Origin: Aestuariivivens marinum
GTDB lineage: Bacteria > Bacteroidota > Bacteroidia > Flavobacteriales > Flavobacteriaceae
NCBI RefSeq assembly: GCF_022662175.1
Contig: NZ_JAKMCR010000002.1
Location: 310,001-374,000 of the forward strand
DNA length: 64,000 bases
Direction of reading: 5' to 3'
Shown here: positions 10,201 through 18,575 of the stretch, piece by piece
Layout of the letters: the number at the start of each line of letters is the position of its first letter
Position numbering within the stretch: the stretch's first letter is position 1
Position numbers and translations under genes: made by a program
Notes under the pieces: generated by a model
Database searches by the model: none
The model's input: only the letters and a program-made list of their open reading frames with translations
Told to the model about the DNA's origin: nothing

Positions 10201-11538
10201 CATCATTTTTTTTGACGCTAAAGCAGCAATCTCATTACTTTCTCTTGTGGTTATTTTTTTCTTTTTAAGCACTTTTGAAGCAATAAGAAATACAGTAGAT
10301 TCAACAATAATGACAGCACCATCTACAATTATACCAAAATCGATAGCCCCTAAACTCATCAAATTTGCCCATACGTTGAATATGTTCATTAAAATGAATG
10401 CGAATAACAACGACAAGGGAATAGTTGACGCTACGATTAATCCACCACGCCAATTACCCAATAAAAAGATGAGTATGAAAATAACTATAAGGGCACCTTC
10501 TATAAGATTAGTAGCCACTGTAGAAGTGGTTTCGCCAATTAATTTACTACGATCTAAAAGTGGTTCTATTACGACACCTTCTGGTAATGATTTTTGAATT
10601 TGAGACATTCGCTCTTTGACATTTTCGATAACATCGTTAGAATTTGCGCCTTTTAGCATCATTACCAAACCACCAACCACTTCACCTTCGCCATCCTGCG
10701 TTAAGGCACCGTAACGAATGGCCGAACCAAACTGCACGTTAGCAATATCACCAATAGTTATAGGTACATTATTGATGTTCTTTACGGTGATTTTCTTAAT
10801 ATCGTCCAAGCTCCTTACCAAACCTTCACCTCGTATAAAATTAGCCTGACGATTTTTTTCAATATAAGCCCCGCCAGTATTTTGGTTATTGGCTTCAAGG
10901 GCTTCGAATACATCCGATATGGTCAATCCAATCGATTTTAGTTCGTTTGGATCTACAGCAACTTCGTATTGTTTTACTCTACCTCCTATGGCATTTACCT
11001 CAACCACTCCTGGAACCATGGCCATTTGGCGCTGTACGATCCAATCTTGTATGGTACGTAAATCTGATATGGAATACTTGTCCTTATACTCCGGCTTTAC
11101 CTTTAAGGTGTATTGGTAAATTTCTCCCAATCCTGTTGAAATGGGTCCCATAGTAGGTTCTCCAAATCCTTGAGGGATTTGTTCCTTAACTTCGTTTAGC
11201 TTTTCTGCTACTAATTGTCTGGGAAGAAAAGCTCCCATATCATCTTCGAAAACAATGGTAACGACCGATAGGCCAAACCGTGAAATGGAACGTATTTCCT
11301 CTACATTGGGCAAATTACTCATGGCCACCTCTACAGGGTAGGTTATAATCTGTTCGATGTCCTCTGTGCCTAGATTTGGTGACTGGGTAATAACCTGTAC
11401 TTGATTATTTGTAATGTCTGGAACAGCATCTATGGGAACTTGGGTCATGCTCCAAATACCTGTTCCAATTATGGTAAGCGTAAGCAAACCAATAATAAAT
11501 TTATTATTGATTGAAAAATCAATGATCTTGTTAATCAT
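7204..11538 (-). CDS. CzcA-type heavy-metal RND pump fused to an outer-membrane channel (TolC/CzcC-like)
   Basis: A 1444-residue fusion. Residues 1 to about 1040 form a full heavy-metal RND proton antiporter. Its TM4 motif DFGIIVDGAVIIVE (Asp400, Asp406) matches the CzcA class for divalent cations such as Zn, Co and Cd, rather than the Cu/Ag class. Residues 1064-1444 form an outer-membrane-factor domain with long amphipathic helices, normally a separate protein. Between them (about 1041-1063) is a basic stretch, a hydrophobic run starting at Met1044 and a Ser-Ser-Ala/Gln site, which looks like a complete signal peptide. Signal peptidase may therefore release the channel part. Such fusions are known in Flavobacteriia. 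There is no internal stop or frameshift. It lies in an operon with the adaptor downstream and the small Cys/His protein upstream. Confidence 0.93.
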   Translation of the reverse strand: MINKIIDFSINNKFIIGLLTLTIIGTGIWSMTQVPIDAVPDITNNQVQVITQSPNLGTEDIEQIITYPVEVAMSNLPNVEEIRSISRFGLSVVTIVFEDDMGAFLPRQLVAEKLNEVKEQIPQGFGEPTMGPISTGLGEIYQYTLKVKPEYKDKYSISDLRTIQDWIVQRQMAMVPGVVEVNAIGGRVKQYEVAVDPNELKSIGLTISDVFEALEANNQNTGGAYIEKNRQANFIRGEGLVRSLDDIKKITVKNINNVPITIGDIANVQFGSAIRYGALTQDGEGEVVGGLVMMLKGANSNDVIENVKERMSQIQKSLPEGVVIEPLLDRSKLIGETTSTVATNLIEGALIVIFILIFLLGNWRGGLIVASTIPLSLLFAFILMNIFNVWANLMSLGAIDFGIIVDGAVIIVESTVFLIASKVLKKKKITTRESNEIAALASKKMMNAAFFGQLIILIVFLPILALQGIEGKMFRPMALTFIFAMLGAMILCLTYVPMMSALVLRPPKNNKLSYGDKFVHWVEIKYKPFLEKALQKGKLVIGIAVALFAVAVFMFTRMGGEFIPQLDEGDIAFHAILKPGSSLTETIETTTKIEQIVKVKFPEVEKIVSRIGVAEIPTDPMPMDIADVFVILKPKREWTTVETKDELIDEIKEAVEIIPGVNYEFTQPIEMRFNELLEGIREDIAIKLYGEDINLLSQKAEEITKIIAGTPGIGDMKAEATTGLPQMTITYNRNKLAQYGLQINVLNKLVQSAFAGGNSGVIFEGEKRFDLVVRLNQSNRKDISDIQNLFVNLPSGTQIPLREVANISYKSGPMQISRDNTNRRTYVGINVRGRDVKSLVTEIKSKLEDQLELPSGYFVRYGGAFENLERASNRLKMVVPIALLLIFVLIYFALKSLPQTLMIYIAIPMATIGGVIALWLRDMPFSISAGVGFIVLFGVAVLNGLVMVSGLNELKEESITSLRDRVFEGTKRRIRPILLTAFTDVLGFLPMAISASAGAEVQRPLATVVIGGLLTSTLLTLFVLPILYYWVESKSFKFQPNKKMIAVTAVFVLMFGFSNKSSAQQLQMSLPKITLQDAVKLSKDNYPLLKQKQLEVAKQESLKSTAYDFGSTQIFTGGEEINEDYGVYTTVGIGQSNINVFGIGSKRKLQEGYIRLSKQVLQLSELELELKVKKAWVKCYQSKRNYLLYLELDSIYNKFEQAVTLNFEVEAISKLEYSAAKSQVFQIRNKKMQAYRDYLIAIQQLNLLLFTEETFTVTDDLEVLSSIEVVIPDLNKHPAVVLSEHQLNLAEAEFRMAKTDNLPKLNLQGSLQKVDGNTGFYSYQAGISIPFLSSSNKVRVKSAKVDKAIAENNVQFKKKEIQSQYAQRRANYLKWKNAWELYQSHVLPVSNDQKSGALLAYQEGEIDYITFTQLLKEVVQFELEAQTTLVNYLESAFQLQYFNL

Positions 11539-11621
11539 ATAAAATATATTAATTCAGTTAAACGTTTCGATAAAAATAATTTTCTGTCTATCGGACTTGA
11601 AATGACCGAAAACGATAAAAT

Positions 11622-11638
11622 TAGGATACACTATCCTA
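11622..11638. promoter_or_regulatory. Perfect palindrome between the Cys/His-rich gene and the pump gene
   Basis: TAGGATA-CAC-TATCCTA has 7-bp arms and a 3-base spacer. It lies in the 110-base gap upstream of the pump gene and lacks a T run, so an operator or mRNA-processing hairpin is more likely than a terminator. Confidence 0.4.
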
Positions 11639-11648
11639 TAAAACTGAA

Positions 11649-11960
11649 TTAAAACTGGGGAGGCTGTAAAATGTAAAAATTGAAGTTTTTTTCTAAACCA
11701 CCTTTATAATAAAATACTTCTGTGGAAACAAATGGATTTTGAATAATATAGTCTGCCGCATTAAAACTTAAAATACAAATGTGACAACACTCACAACTAC
11801 AAAATGGTGAACATAAATCGCTGTCTTGATGTTGATGGTCATTACCCTGAACTTGTGAAATTTCTGTTTTAACCTCATCTGTAAATTTCACATTATCTTC
11901 ACAGGGGACTAAATTGAGCCCAAAGATATAGATTGATAATATGAGTGATATAAACTTCAT
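11649..11960 (-). CDS. Small exported Cys/His-rich protein, DUF6660-like
   Basis: A 103-residue protein with a signal peptide (first 19 residues, ending near VPC) and a HQHQDSD segment followed by the dense cysteine motif CSPFCSCECCHIC, then a tail ending in LQPPQF. The composition and the position just upstream of a heavy-metal efflux pump suggest a periplasmic metal-binding accessory. It resembles the family I remember as DUF6660, which often sits beside such pumps in Bacteroidota; that assignment is from memory. The function is not established. Confidence 0.75.
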   Translation of the reverse strand: MKFISLILSIYIFGLNLVPCEDNVKFTDEVKTEISQVQGNDHQHQDSDLCSPFCSCECCHICILSFNAADYIIQNPFVSTEVFYYKGGLEKNFNFYILQPPQF

Positions 11961-12333
11961 CGCGGTAAAATTACAATATAATTAGCTCTATTTTTTAAAA
12001 AAAAGTTAAATAATTGTTATAACTTTTGGATCTCTATATAGCCCCAAAGATTTTGAATTATTAATATAGATTAGCACTTACCGAACCTTTCTGCCTCTTT
12101 TTTGTCCCAAAGTGTAGCAATAATATTCATAAGTCCAATATCGGTTTTATACTGATTTGTTTAATTATTAGTATCTAAACAATATACTAGACAAGACTTA
12201 TCCACATTCGAAAATTATCTCCAGTCGAAAAGGTAATCCCACCAAACAAAAAAGGAAAACCGCTCCTATGGAATGACATATCGCTTGTTGTTGCTAGATA
12301 GGATACAAACACCTATCTACAATCAATACAAAT

Positions 12334-12480
12334 TTATATTTCGTTGGCAATACCTACTCTGACAAATAAGTGATAGTCTAAAGCAACTTCAATATTTTCA
12401 GGTAAAGTAAAAGCATGTAGAGCATCAACAAAGTCGCCCAAAGCACTGAGGTTATAACTACCTCAAGTGGTTTCATAAAC
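12334..12480 (-). pseudogene. Possible decayed coding remnant
   Basis: The minus strand reads as a protein-like stretch (LSALGDFVDALHAF, then LPENIEVALDYHLF) ending at a TAA at 12334, with an in-frame TGA upstream and no start. I do not recognise the family. The surrounding gap, 11961-12618, has no intact gene. A second short open frame on the minus strand, ending near 12070 with LWDKKEAERFGKC, is also unassigned. An overlapping frame (ATG at 12476) gives a 32-residue hydrophobic peptide, so the reading is uncertain. Confidence 0.3.
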
Positions 12481-12594
12481 TAATGGCCTGTCTTACTTGT
12501 TTAATTAAGTTTATAAAATAAAACATCCTGTCCTTATAAAAAGTTATATGAACTGAATTGTGAACTTTTGATTATGAATTGCATATAAATCATT

Positions 12595-12602
12595 TACTTT
12601 TG
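12595..12602 (+). promoter_or_regulatory. -7 promoter box of the YhhN gene
   Basis: TACTTTTG matches the Bacteroidota -7 consensus TAnnTTTG exactly, 16 bases upstream of the ATG at 12619. A TTG lies further upstream at 12568, with slightly long spacing. Confidence 0.45.
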
Positions 12603-12618
12603 AATAAAAAGGTATTAT

Positions 12619-13287
12619 ATGTTAACCAAGTCTGAAAAATCTTTTGTCTTTGTTTATTTCCTTATTGTAATTTTAGAATTGGTTTGTAGCTCCGTAGTAT
12701 CCCTATATGTATTGCACTTCATTACCAAACCTGCCATTGTGATTTCACTTATTTGTTTTTTACATCAATATGCTAATGAACTTGATGGAAAAACTAAAAA
12801 AATTACCATTTGGGCATTGACTTTTTCAGTTTTAGGAGATATTCTATTAATGTTTGTCTATATCAACCAAAACTTTTTTATAGGTGGATTAATTTCTTTT
12901 ATGTTGGCACACCTTATGTACATAAAAGTGTTTTATGGGAAGCATAAGTTTCACAAAAAGATTTTTAATTTTTTAGGTATTTTATTAATTTATGTTTTCT
13001 TCCTTTTTTATATTTTAAAAAACAATTTGGGCAATATGCTTTTACCTGTAATTTTATATATGGCTGTTATTTTACTTATGGTAACAATGGCATTTTTAAG
13101 ACAGGGGCAAGTAAATAAATTAAGTTTTATATTAGTTTTTTTAGGAGCTATTACCTTTATTATTTCAGATAGTTTATTGGCATTAAATAAATTTTACAAA
13201 CCATTACCCTTAGCAAATATTAGCATTATGCTAACTTATGCTTTAGCACAATTATTAATTGTTTTTGGGCTTAAAAAACAATCATAA
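12619..13287 (+). CDS. YhhN family membrane protein (lysoplasmalogenase-like)
   Basis: A 222-residue protein of about eight membrane helices. It shows the conserved family features: ITKPA in the second helix, the SVLGDILLM segment with its Asp, the FMLAHLMYI motif, and the C-terminal FIISDSLLALNKF and TYALAQLLIVFG motifs. Animal TMEM86 members of this family hydrolyse the vinyl-ether bond of lysoplasmalogens. In bacteria the substrate is mostly untested, so the enzymatic role is inferred. It appears to be transcribed alone. The 210 bases after it are extremely AT-rich and hold no gene. Confidence 0.9.
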   Translation: MLTKSEKSFVFVYFLIVILELVCSSVVSLYVLHFITKPAIVISLICFLHQYANELDGKTKKITIWALTFSVLGDILLMFVYINQNFFIGGLISFMLAHLMYIKVFYGKHKFHKKIFNFLGILLIYVFFLFYILKNNLGNMLLPVILYMAVILLMVTMAFLRQGQVNKLSFILVFLGAITFIISDSLLALNKFYKPLPLANISIMLTYALAQLLIVFGLKKQS

Positions 13288-13496
13288 ATAAAATCTATAA
13301 TAATTATTTAATAAACATAATATCAATTATTTAATATATATTAATTAAATTATTAATTTAAATTAAAAAAGTTAAAACAAAAAAACTCAAAACAGTCCTT
13401 TAATAAAAGAATTTTATGTACTAAAACTTAATAAATAATTTTACTTTGTAACATTTTAACCACCTAGGCTACTTACAGAATAGCTAACCTATCACA

Positions 13497-13991
13497 TTGA
13501 ACAAAGAGCTTGAACATAGTTTTGTAGAATTGCTGGAAAAGCATCAGAATATCATTCACAAGGTATGCCGATTGTATACCAACAATTATGATGCACACAA
13601 CGATTTATTTCAAGAGATTACCATCCAATTATGGAAGGCTTACCCTAAATTTCGGGGCGATTCCAAATTTAGTACTTGGATGTATCGTGTGGGATTGAAT
13701 ACTGCAATTACACTTTATAGAAAATCGAAACGAAGCATTTCTACCCAAAATTTTGATGGTGTGGAATTCAAAATAAATGCTGAAGACTATGACGATACGG
13801 AAGAACAACAATTAAAACTACTATACAAAGCAGTACACAATTTAAACGATATTGAAAAAGCGCTTGTGTTTTTGTATTTGGAAGATAAGGATTATAGAGA
13901 AATAAGTGAAACTTTAGGTATAAGTGAAGTGAATGCCCGGGTGAAGATGAATAGAATAAAAACCAAACTTAAAACCGTATTAAATCCGTAA
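13497..13991 (+). CDS. RNA polymerase ECF sigma factor
   Basis: A 164-residue sigma-70 family protein of the extracytoplasmic-function type. Region 2 (about 25-80) contains DLFQEITIQLW and FSTWMYRVGLNTA, and region 4 (about 105-160) contains YREISETLGISEVNARVKMNRIK, a helix-turn-helix for the -35 element. There is no region 3. I accept the TTG start at 13497: an in-frame stop lies 9 bases upstream and the next internal ATG would remove region 2. The downstream gene starts 4 bases after the stop and is probably its membrane regulator. Confidence 0.92.
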   Translation: MNKELEHSFVELLEKHQNIIHKVCRLYTNNYDAHNDLFQEITIQLWKAYPKFRGDSKFSTWMYRVGLNTAITLYRKSKRSISTQNFDGVEFKINAEDYDDTEEQQLKLLYKAVHNLNDIEKALVFLYLEDKDYREISETLGISEVNARVKMNRIKTKLKTVLNP

Positions 13992-13995
13992 GCTT

Positions 13996-14631
13996 ATGGA
14001 AGGATTAGATTTATTAAAAAAGGATTGGAATAGACAACAACCTGAAGACAAAAAACTATCGGTTAAGGATATTTATCCTATGCTTCACAAAAAGTCTTCT
14101 TCTATTGTTAAAACCTTATTCTATATAAGTGTAGGGGAACTTATTTTATGGATAATTATTAATTCTATACCATATTTGTTTTCCGAAAACTATAAAGCTA
14201 AACTTGACCATATTTATAAAAGTGATTACTTATTGACTAGCCTAACCATTTTCAGCTATGCTGTTATTGTTTTATTTATCTATTTGTTATTTAAATCCCA
14301 TAAAGCTATATCTGTTACAGACAATGCAAAAACATTAATGGAGAGGATTTTACATACCCGAAAAATCATAAAATATTACGTATTATACAACCTTATTATG
14401 GCAGGAGTATCATTAGCCTTAGGTTTTTACTATTCATTAACAAAAGACCCCAAATTCACCAATGCAATTGACAATTATAGCAATAATGAATTTATTTTTT
14501 TAATCGCTAAAATAATTGGTGTAGTTATAATTTTTATTCTCGTCATTTGGCTATTTTATAAGCTTATTTACGGACTGCTACTTAAACGTTTAAACAGGAA
14601 TTATAAAGAACTAAAAACACTTGAGCCCTAA
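13996..14631 (+). CDS. Membrane protein paired with the ECF sigma factor (possible anti-sigma)
   Basis: A 211-residue protein with a soluble N-terminal part of about 38 residues and four predicted membrane segments (about 40-62, 78-97, 131-150 and 170-195). It follows the sigma factor gene by 4 bases. That arrangement, and the short cytoplasmic N-terminal domain, fit an anti-sigma or regulatory partner. It has no recognisable zinc anti-sigma (HxxxCxxC) motif, so this is inference from context. Homologues are sometimes labelled as a carotene oxygenase in databases, which nothing in this sequence supports. The end overlaps the convergent pseudouridine synthase gene by 4 bases. Confidence 0.65.
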   Translation: MEGLDLLKKDWNRQQPEDKKLSVKDIYPMLHKKSSSIVKTLFYISVGELILWIIINSIPYLFSENYKAKLDHIYKSDYLLTSLTIFSYAVIVLFIYLLFKSHKAISVTDNAKTLMERILHTRKIIKYYVLYNLIMAGVSLALGFYYSLTKDPKFTNAIDNYSNNEFIFLIAKIIGVVIIFILVIWLFYKLIYGLLLKRLNRNYKELKTLEP

Positions 14632-15203
14632 GGAAGTAATTTGTTAACTTCATCCACCTCCCCAACTTGCATATTGTCAAGCCCAATAGCCCCTACCCTA
14701 ACTCGCACCAATCGAAGTGTGGGGTATCCTACTGCCGAAGTCATTTTTCGCACTTGCCTAAACTTCCCCTCTCTTAAGGTAATGGACAGCCAGGTTGTTG
14801 GCCCATGGCGTGCATCCCTTATTTTTTTGGAACGTTCCGGTAAATTGGGGTCACGATCCAGTTTAAAAACCTTACAAAGTTTGGTTTTATACTTTTTCCC
14901 ATCAAAACCAATCTCCACACCCACCTGCAATTGTTCTATAGCTTCATTTGATACAGTACCATCGACCAAAGCATAATATTCTTTTTCAACTTTTTGACTG
15001 TTAATGTAATCGCTTAACTTACCATCAGTGGTCAACAGCAATAAGCCTTCCGACTTCTCATCCAACCGACCAATAGGCATAATGCCCTCAGGAAAATCAT
15101 AAAGATCGCCCAAAAACCGTTTGTTTCGTTGCTGTTTGGAATTGCTGTAAAACTGACTCAAGCAGCCATAAGGTTTGTAAATGATGAAGTGTTTATGAGC
15201 CAC
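14628..15203 (-). CDS. Pseudouridine synthase, RsuA/RluE type
   Basis: A 191-residue enzyme that isomerises a uridine in rRNA. The catalytic motif GRLDEKSEGLLLLT holds the invariant Asp, and the conserved KFRQVRKM and LVRVRVG segments follow. It lacks the N-terminal S4 RNA-binding domain, as RluE (23S rRNA position 2457 in E. coli) does, so an RluE-like role is likely but not proven. The start lies 2 bases downstream of the topB stop on the same strand, which suggests one transcript. Confidence 0.88.
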   Translation of the reverse strand: MAHKHFIIYKPYGCLSQFYSNSKQQRNKRFLGDLYDFPEGIMPIGRLDEKSEGLLLLTTDGKLSDYINSQKVEKEYYALVDGTVSNEAIEQLQVGVEIGFDGKKYKTKLCKVFKLDRDPNLPERSKKIRDARHGPTTWLSITLREGKFRQVRKMTSAVGYPTLRLVRVRVGAIGLDNMQVGEVDEVNKLLP

Positions 15204-15204
15204 T

Positions 15205-17508
15205 TTAGATGTTGTTCTTTAAAATGTTATATACAAGCTCACGAGTGGGTTTGCTACCATTCAACTTTGCTTTAACCACCTCAAAAGTCACTTTAAAATC
15301 ACATCCCGATTTGTATGCACTGCAACCATATGCTGTCTTACCTTTTATGATGTGACCCATTTTACACTTGGGACATCTATTTTCTCCTTCAGATTTACTA
15401 AGCTTAACAAGTTTATCACTAGTCTTAGGTTTAAAAATAAGATTAAAACTACCATCAAAACACAACAAACCTTCAACTGTACCTGCTTCTGTTTTAAATC
15501 CTTTAAGATTAACAGTAGTCCCCTTTTGCAACAATCTTATATATTGCTTTTCAGAAATTTTTTTGCCATGGACTTTAAAAGGCAAAGAGAAATTACAACC
15601 TTGCTTATATGCACTACAGCCATAGGCGAATTTGCCTTTTAATAGAGTTCCCTTATTGCATTTCGGACAAGTTTTAGACACAATACCAGCCTTTTCCTTT
15701 TGTATTGCCTTAGCCTTACGCTTTTCATCAGCAACAACATGTGATATGTTAGCGCGCTTGGTTTCACTCCTAACCTCATACACCAAGGCATCAACCATGC
15801 GCTTCATGTTTTTTATAAACACCGTCGCACTAAACTCTCCTTTTTCAATATCTTTTAGTTGCTTTTCCCAACGCCCAGTTAATTCGGCCGACTTCAATAA
15901 ATCATTTTGAATAGTATCAATCAACTGAATTCCAGTAACGGTAGGCAACACCTGTTTTTTATTGCGCTTAATATATTTGCGCTTAAAAAGGGTCTCTATA
16001 ATATTGGCTCGGGTTGAAGGGCGTCCAATGCCGTTTTCCTTCATTAAATCCCTTAGTTCATCATCACCCACCTGCTTTCCAGCTGTTTCCATTGCCCGAA
16101 GCAAAGTCGCTTCGGTAAACTGGTTGGGAGGCTTAGTTTCCTTTTCCAAAAAAGACGGTTCATGCGACCCTTTTTCACCTTTAACAAATGTTGGTAACAT
16201 ATCGGGTTCCTTTTCTTTTTTGCCAGACGATTCGAAAACAATACGCCACCCTTTACTTAAAATCTCTTTTCCGGTAGCTTTAAAAGAAACCTCTGCAGCC
16301 ACACCCATTACTGTGGTATTAGCCACCATACAATCATCGTAAAATACAGCTATAAAACGTCTCACAATAATATCATAAACCTTTTGCTGATTGGTCTGTA
16401 ATCCAATTTGTATTCCTGTTGGAATTATGGCATGGTGATCCGTTACTTTTTTATCGTTAAAGACCTTTGAAGTCTTTTTCAGTTTTTTACCCAATAGTGA
16501 TTGGGTTAGGTTAATATAATTGGTCAATTTTTGCAGAATGCCAGGTACTTTTGGATAAACGTCATTAGGTAAAAATGTAGTATCTACTCTGGGGTAGGTC
16601 ACTACCTTACGCTCATAAAGCTCCTGAACAATTTTTAATGTGCCTTCTGCCGAAAACCCAAACTTGTTATTACAATACACCTGAAGCCCTGTTAAATCAA
16701 ATAATTTGGGCGCATATTCCTTACTCTTCTTTTTTTCAACAGAAACAATTTCAAAATCACTTTCCTTAACTTTATTCGCCAATGCCTTACCATCCTCTTT
16801 TTTAAAGAAGCGTCCTTCTTCATAAGCAAATAAAGTATCACGATATACGGTTTGTAATTCCCAATAGGGTTGAGATTTGAAGTTTTCTATCTCTTTAAAC
16901 CGGTTTACCACCATCGCCAAAGTGGGTGTTTGAACACGCCCCACCGACAGCACCTGCTTGTAGCCCCCATGCTTAACCGTGTACAGCCGTGTGGCATTAA
17001 TACCCAACAACCAGTCACCAATCGCTCGTGAAAACCCCGCATAATAGAGGTTATCATAATTTTTTTCGGATTTTAAATTTTCGAAGCCCTCTTTAATGGC
17101 TTCGGTGGTTAAAGATGAAATCCATAACCGTTTTACCTCGCCTTTGTAATTGGCGGCATTCATAACCCATCGCTGTATGAGCTCTCCCTCCTGGCCTGCA
17201 TCGCCGCAATTTATAACTACTTCAGCTTTATCAAACAGGCTTTTAATAATATTGAATTGCTTCTTCACCCCCGAATTGGAAACCACTTTGGTCTCAAACT
17301 TATCGGGTAGCATGGGCAGGTTATTTAAGTCCCAGCTTTTCCAATAGGGTTTATAATCTACCGGTTCTTTAAGTGTACACAGATGCCCGAAAGTATAAGT
17401 TACAATATAACCGTTACCCTCATAGTATCCATCATGCTTGGTATTGGCCCCCAATACAGCAGCAATTTCACGGGCAACACTAGGTTTTTCAGCGATACAG
17501 ACTTTCAA
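15205..17508 (-). CDS. topB: DNA topoisomerase III
   Basis: A 767-residue type IA topoisomerase that decatenates and relaxes DNA by single-strand passage. The N-terminal Toprim domain includes NCGDAGQEGELIQRW. The active-site Tyr is in KVVTYPRVDTTFLP (about 300), and the DHHAIIPTG motif follows. The C-terminus holds two zinc-ribbon repeats, each beginning CPKC and ending near CSAYK-x-GC. The length is normal for TopB with these repeats. It precedes the pseudouridine synthase gene on the same strand. Confidence 0.95.
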   Translation of the reverse strand: MKVCIAEKPSVAREIAAVLGANTKHDGYYEGNGYIVTYTFGHLCTLKEPVDYKPYWKSWDLNNLPMLPDKFETKVVSNSGVKKQFNIIKSLFDKAEVVINCGDAGQEGELIQRWVMNAANYKGEVKRLWISSLTTEAIKEGFENLKSEKNYDNLYYAGFSRAIGDWLLGINATRLYTVKHGGYKQVLSVGRVQTPTLAMVVNRFKEIENFKSQPYWELQTVYRDTLFAYEEGRFFKKEDGKALANKVKESDFEIVSVEKKKSKEYAPKLFDLTGLQVYCNNKFGFSAEGTLKIVQELYERKVVTYPRVDTTFLPNDVYPKVPGILQKLTNYINLTQSLLGKKLKKTSKVFNDKKVTDHHAIIPTGIQIGLQTNQQKVYDIIVRRFIAVFYDDCMVANTTVMGVAAEVSFKATGKEILSKGWRIVFESSGKKEKEPDMLPTFVKGEKGSHEPSFLEKETKPPNQFTEATLLRAMETAGKQVGDDELRDLMKENGIGRPSTRANIIETLFKRKYIKRNKKQVLPTVTGIQLIDTIQNDLLKSAELTGRWEKQLKDIEKGEFSATVFIKNMKRMVDALVYEVRSETKRANISHVVADEKRKAKAIQKEKAGIVSKTCPKCNKGTLLKGKFAYGCSAYKQGCNFSLPFKVHGKKISEKQYIRLLQKGTTVNLKGFKTEAGTVEGLLCFDGSFNLIFKPKTSDKLVKLSKSEGENRCPKCKMGHIIKGKTAYGCSAYKSGCDFKVTFEVVKAKLNGSKPTRELVYNILKNNI

Positions 17509-17593
17509 GGTGTGGGTTAATGGATTTAGTTATTGAGGTTAGGGAATTTTCATCGAGTATTTATATTGTAGCCTAAGTGCTATAAACAAACCC

Positions 17594-18391
17594 CTACCAC
17601 TCTCTTAACTTATTCAGCGCTTCTTGCTCTTCCAGTTCTTTTTGGGAAATCACTTTCAGAAAAGATGGGTGTTGCTCTATAGCGAATTCTATTTTCTTAA
17701 CAATATCTTCGGTGGTTTCATTATCATAGTCAATTTCCAAAGGGGCTTTTATCTCCATGGACTGTAGAATATTTTTCTTTTTAATACGAAGTCCTTTTTT
17801 ATCAAACGAACGTCTAAAACCATCAATAACAATAGGCACTACAACTGGCTTGTAACGCTTAATGATGTGGGCAGTCCCTTTTCGAATAGGCTTAAACGGT
17901 GTGGTTGTACCCTGTGGAAAGGTAATGACCCAACCGTCATCTAACGCCTTTCCAATATTGGAAATGTCACTCATTTTCACCTGTCTGTTCACCTCTTTAC
18001 CCTCAGCACGCCATGTACGCTCTATACTTACCGAACCTACATAAGCTAAAATTTTTGGCAACAAACCAGCCTTCATAGTTTCTTTAGCTGCCACATAGTA
18101 GATGTTGAGTTTAGGGTTCCACAAATAGCCCACATTTTTAATAGAATCTACCCGACCACTTAAACTGGCATTAAAGACATGAAACATGGCCACAACATCG
18201 GCAAAATAGGTTTGGTGATTGGATATAAACAGTACATTTTTATCGGGTAAATCCTTTATAATCTCCGAACCTTCAATCTGCAATTCATTAAATCCGCGAA
18301 AACGTCTGTGGGTCATCACACCCAAAATGCGGATGATCCATTTTTTTACAAGGAGTATATGTCCAAATGGATTTCTTTTAAACAGCCCCAT
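17594..18391 (-). CDS. PlsC-family acyltransferase with an atypical motif III
   Basis: A 265-residue lysophospholipid acyltransferase-like protein. Motif I is NHQTYFAD (the catalytic NHx4D), and a second block, GSVSIERTWR, follows. Motif III reads FPQGTTTPFKP where the family normally has FPEGTRS, so both the acidic and the basic residue of that motif are changed. A short hydrophobic segment near the N-terminus fits membrane association. The substrate may be lysophosphatidate or another acyl acceptor. Its promoter coincides with one end of a dispersed repeat (18423-18548), whose first bases contain a perfect -7 box (TACTTTTG on the minus strand). Confidence 0.82.
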   Translation of the reverse strand: MGLFKRNPFGHILLVKKWIIRILGVMTHRRFRGFNELQIEGSEIIKDLPDKNVLFISNHQTYFADVVAMFHVFNASLSGRVDSIKNVGYLWNPKLNIYYVAAKETMKAGLLPKILAYVGSVSIERTWRAEGKEVNRQVKMSDISNIGKALDDGWVITFPQGTTTPFKPIRKGTAHIIKRYKPVVVPIVIDGFRRSFDKKGLRIKKKNILQSMEIKAPLEIDYDNETTEDIVKKIEFAIEQHPSFLKVISQKELEEQEALNKLREW

Positions 18392-18422
18392 AAATCATGA
18401 TTCTATATTTGGTTAGTTGCCA

Positions 18423-18548
18423 CAAAAGTACATGAATTTTTTTATTTGAAAATTCACGGAAAACCAAATAAAAAAATTTTATGTACTAATAAAATTGTTG
18501 CTAAACTGAAACCAAATTTTTGCAGCTTTTATACAAAATTTAATTTCC
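18423..18548. repeat. Dispersed intergenic repeat, copy A
   Basis: This segment aligns along its whole length with 21412-21538. It begins with CAAAAGTACATGAATTT, contains near-perfect inverted arms at 18428-18448 and 18465-18486, and ends with ATACAAAATTTAATTTC. The plsC-like gene's -7 box (18423-18430) is its first element. No reading frame is present. Confidence 0.7.
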
Positions 18549-18575
18549 CCAAAAGCATAGTACTAAACCAAAAAA

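Noticed and set aside
12381-12476. Minus-strand 32-codon hydrophobic peptide (MKPLEVVITSVLW...)
   Set aside because: It overlaps a more protein-like frame that seems to be a gene remnant, and I see no promoter or toxin-antitoxin context.
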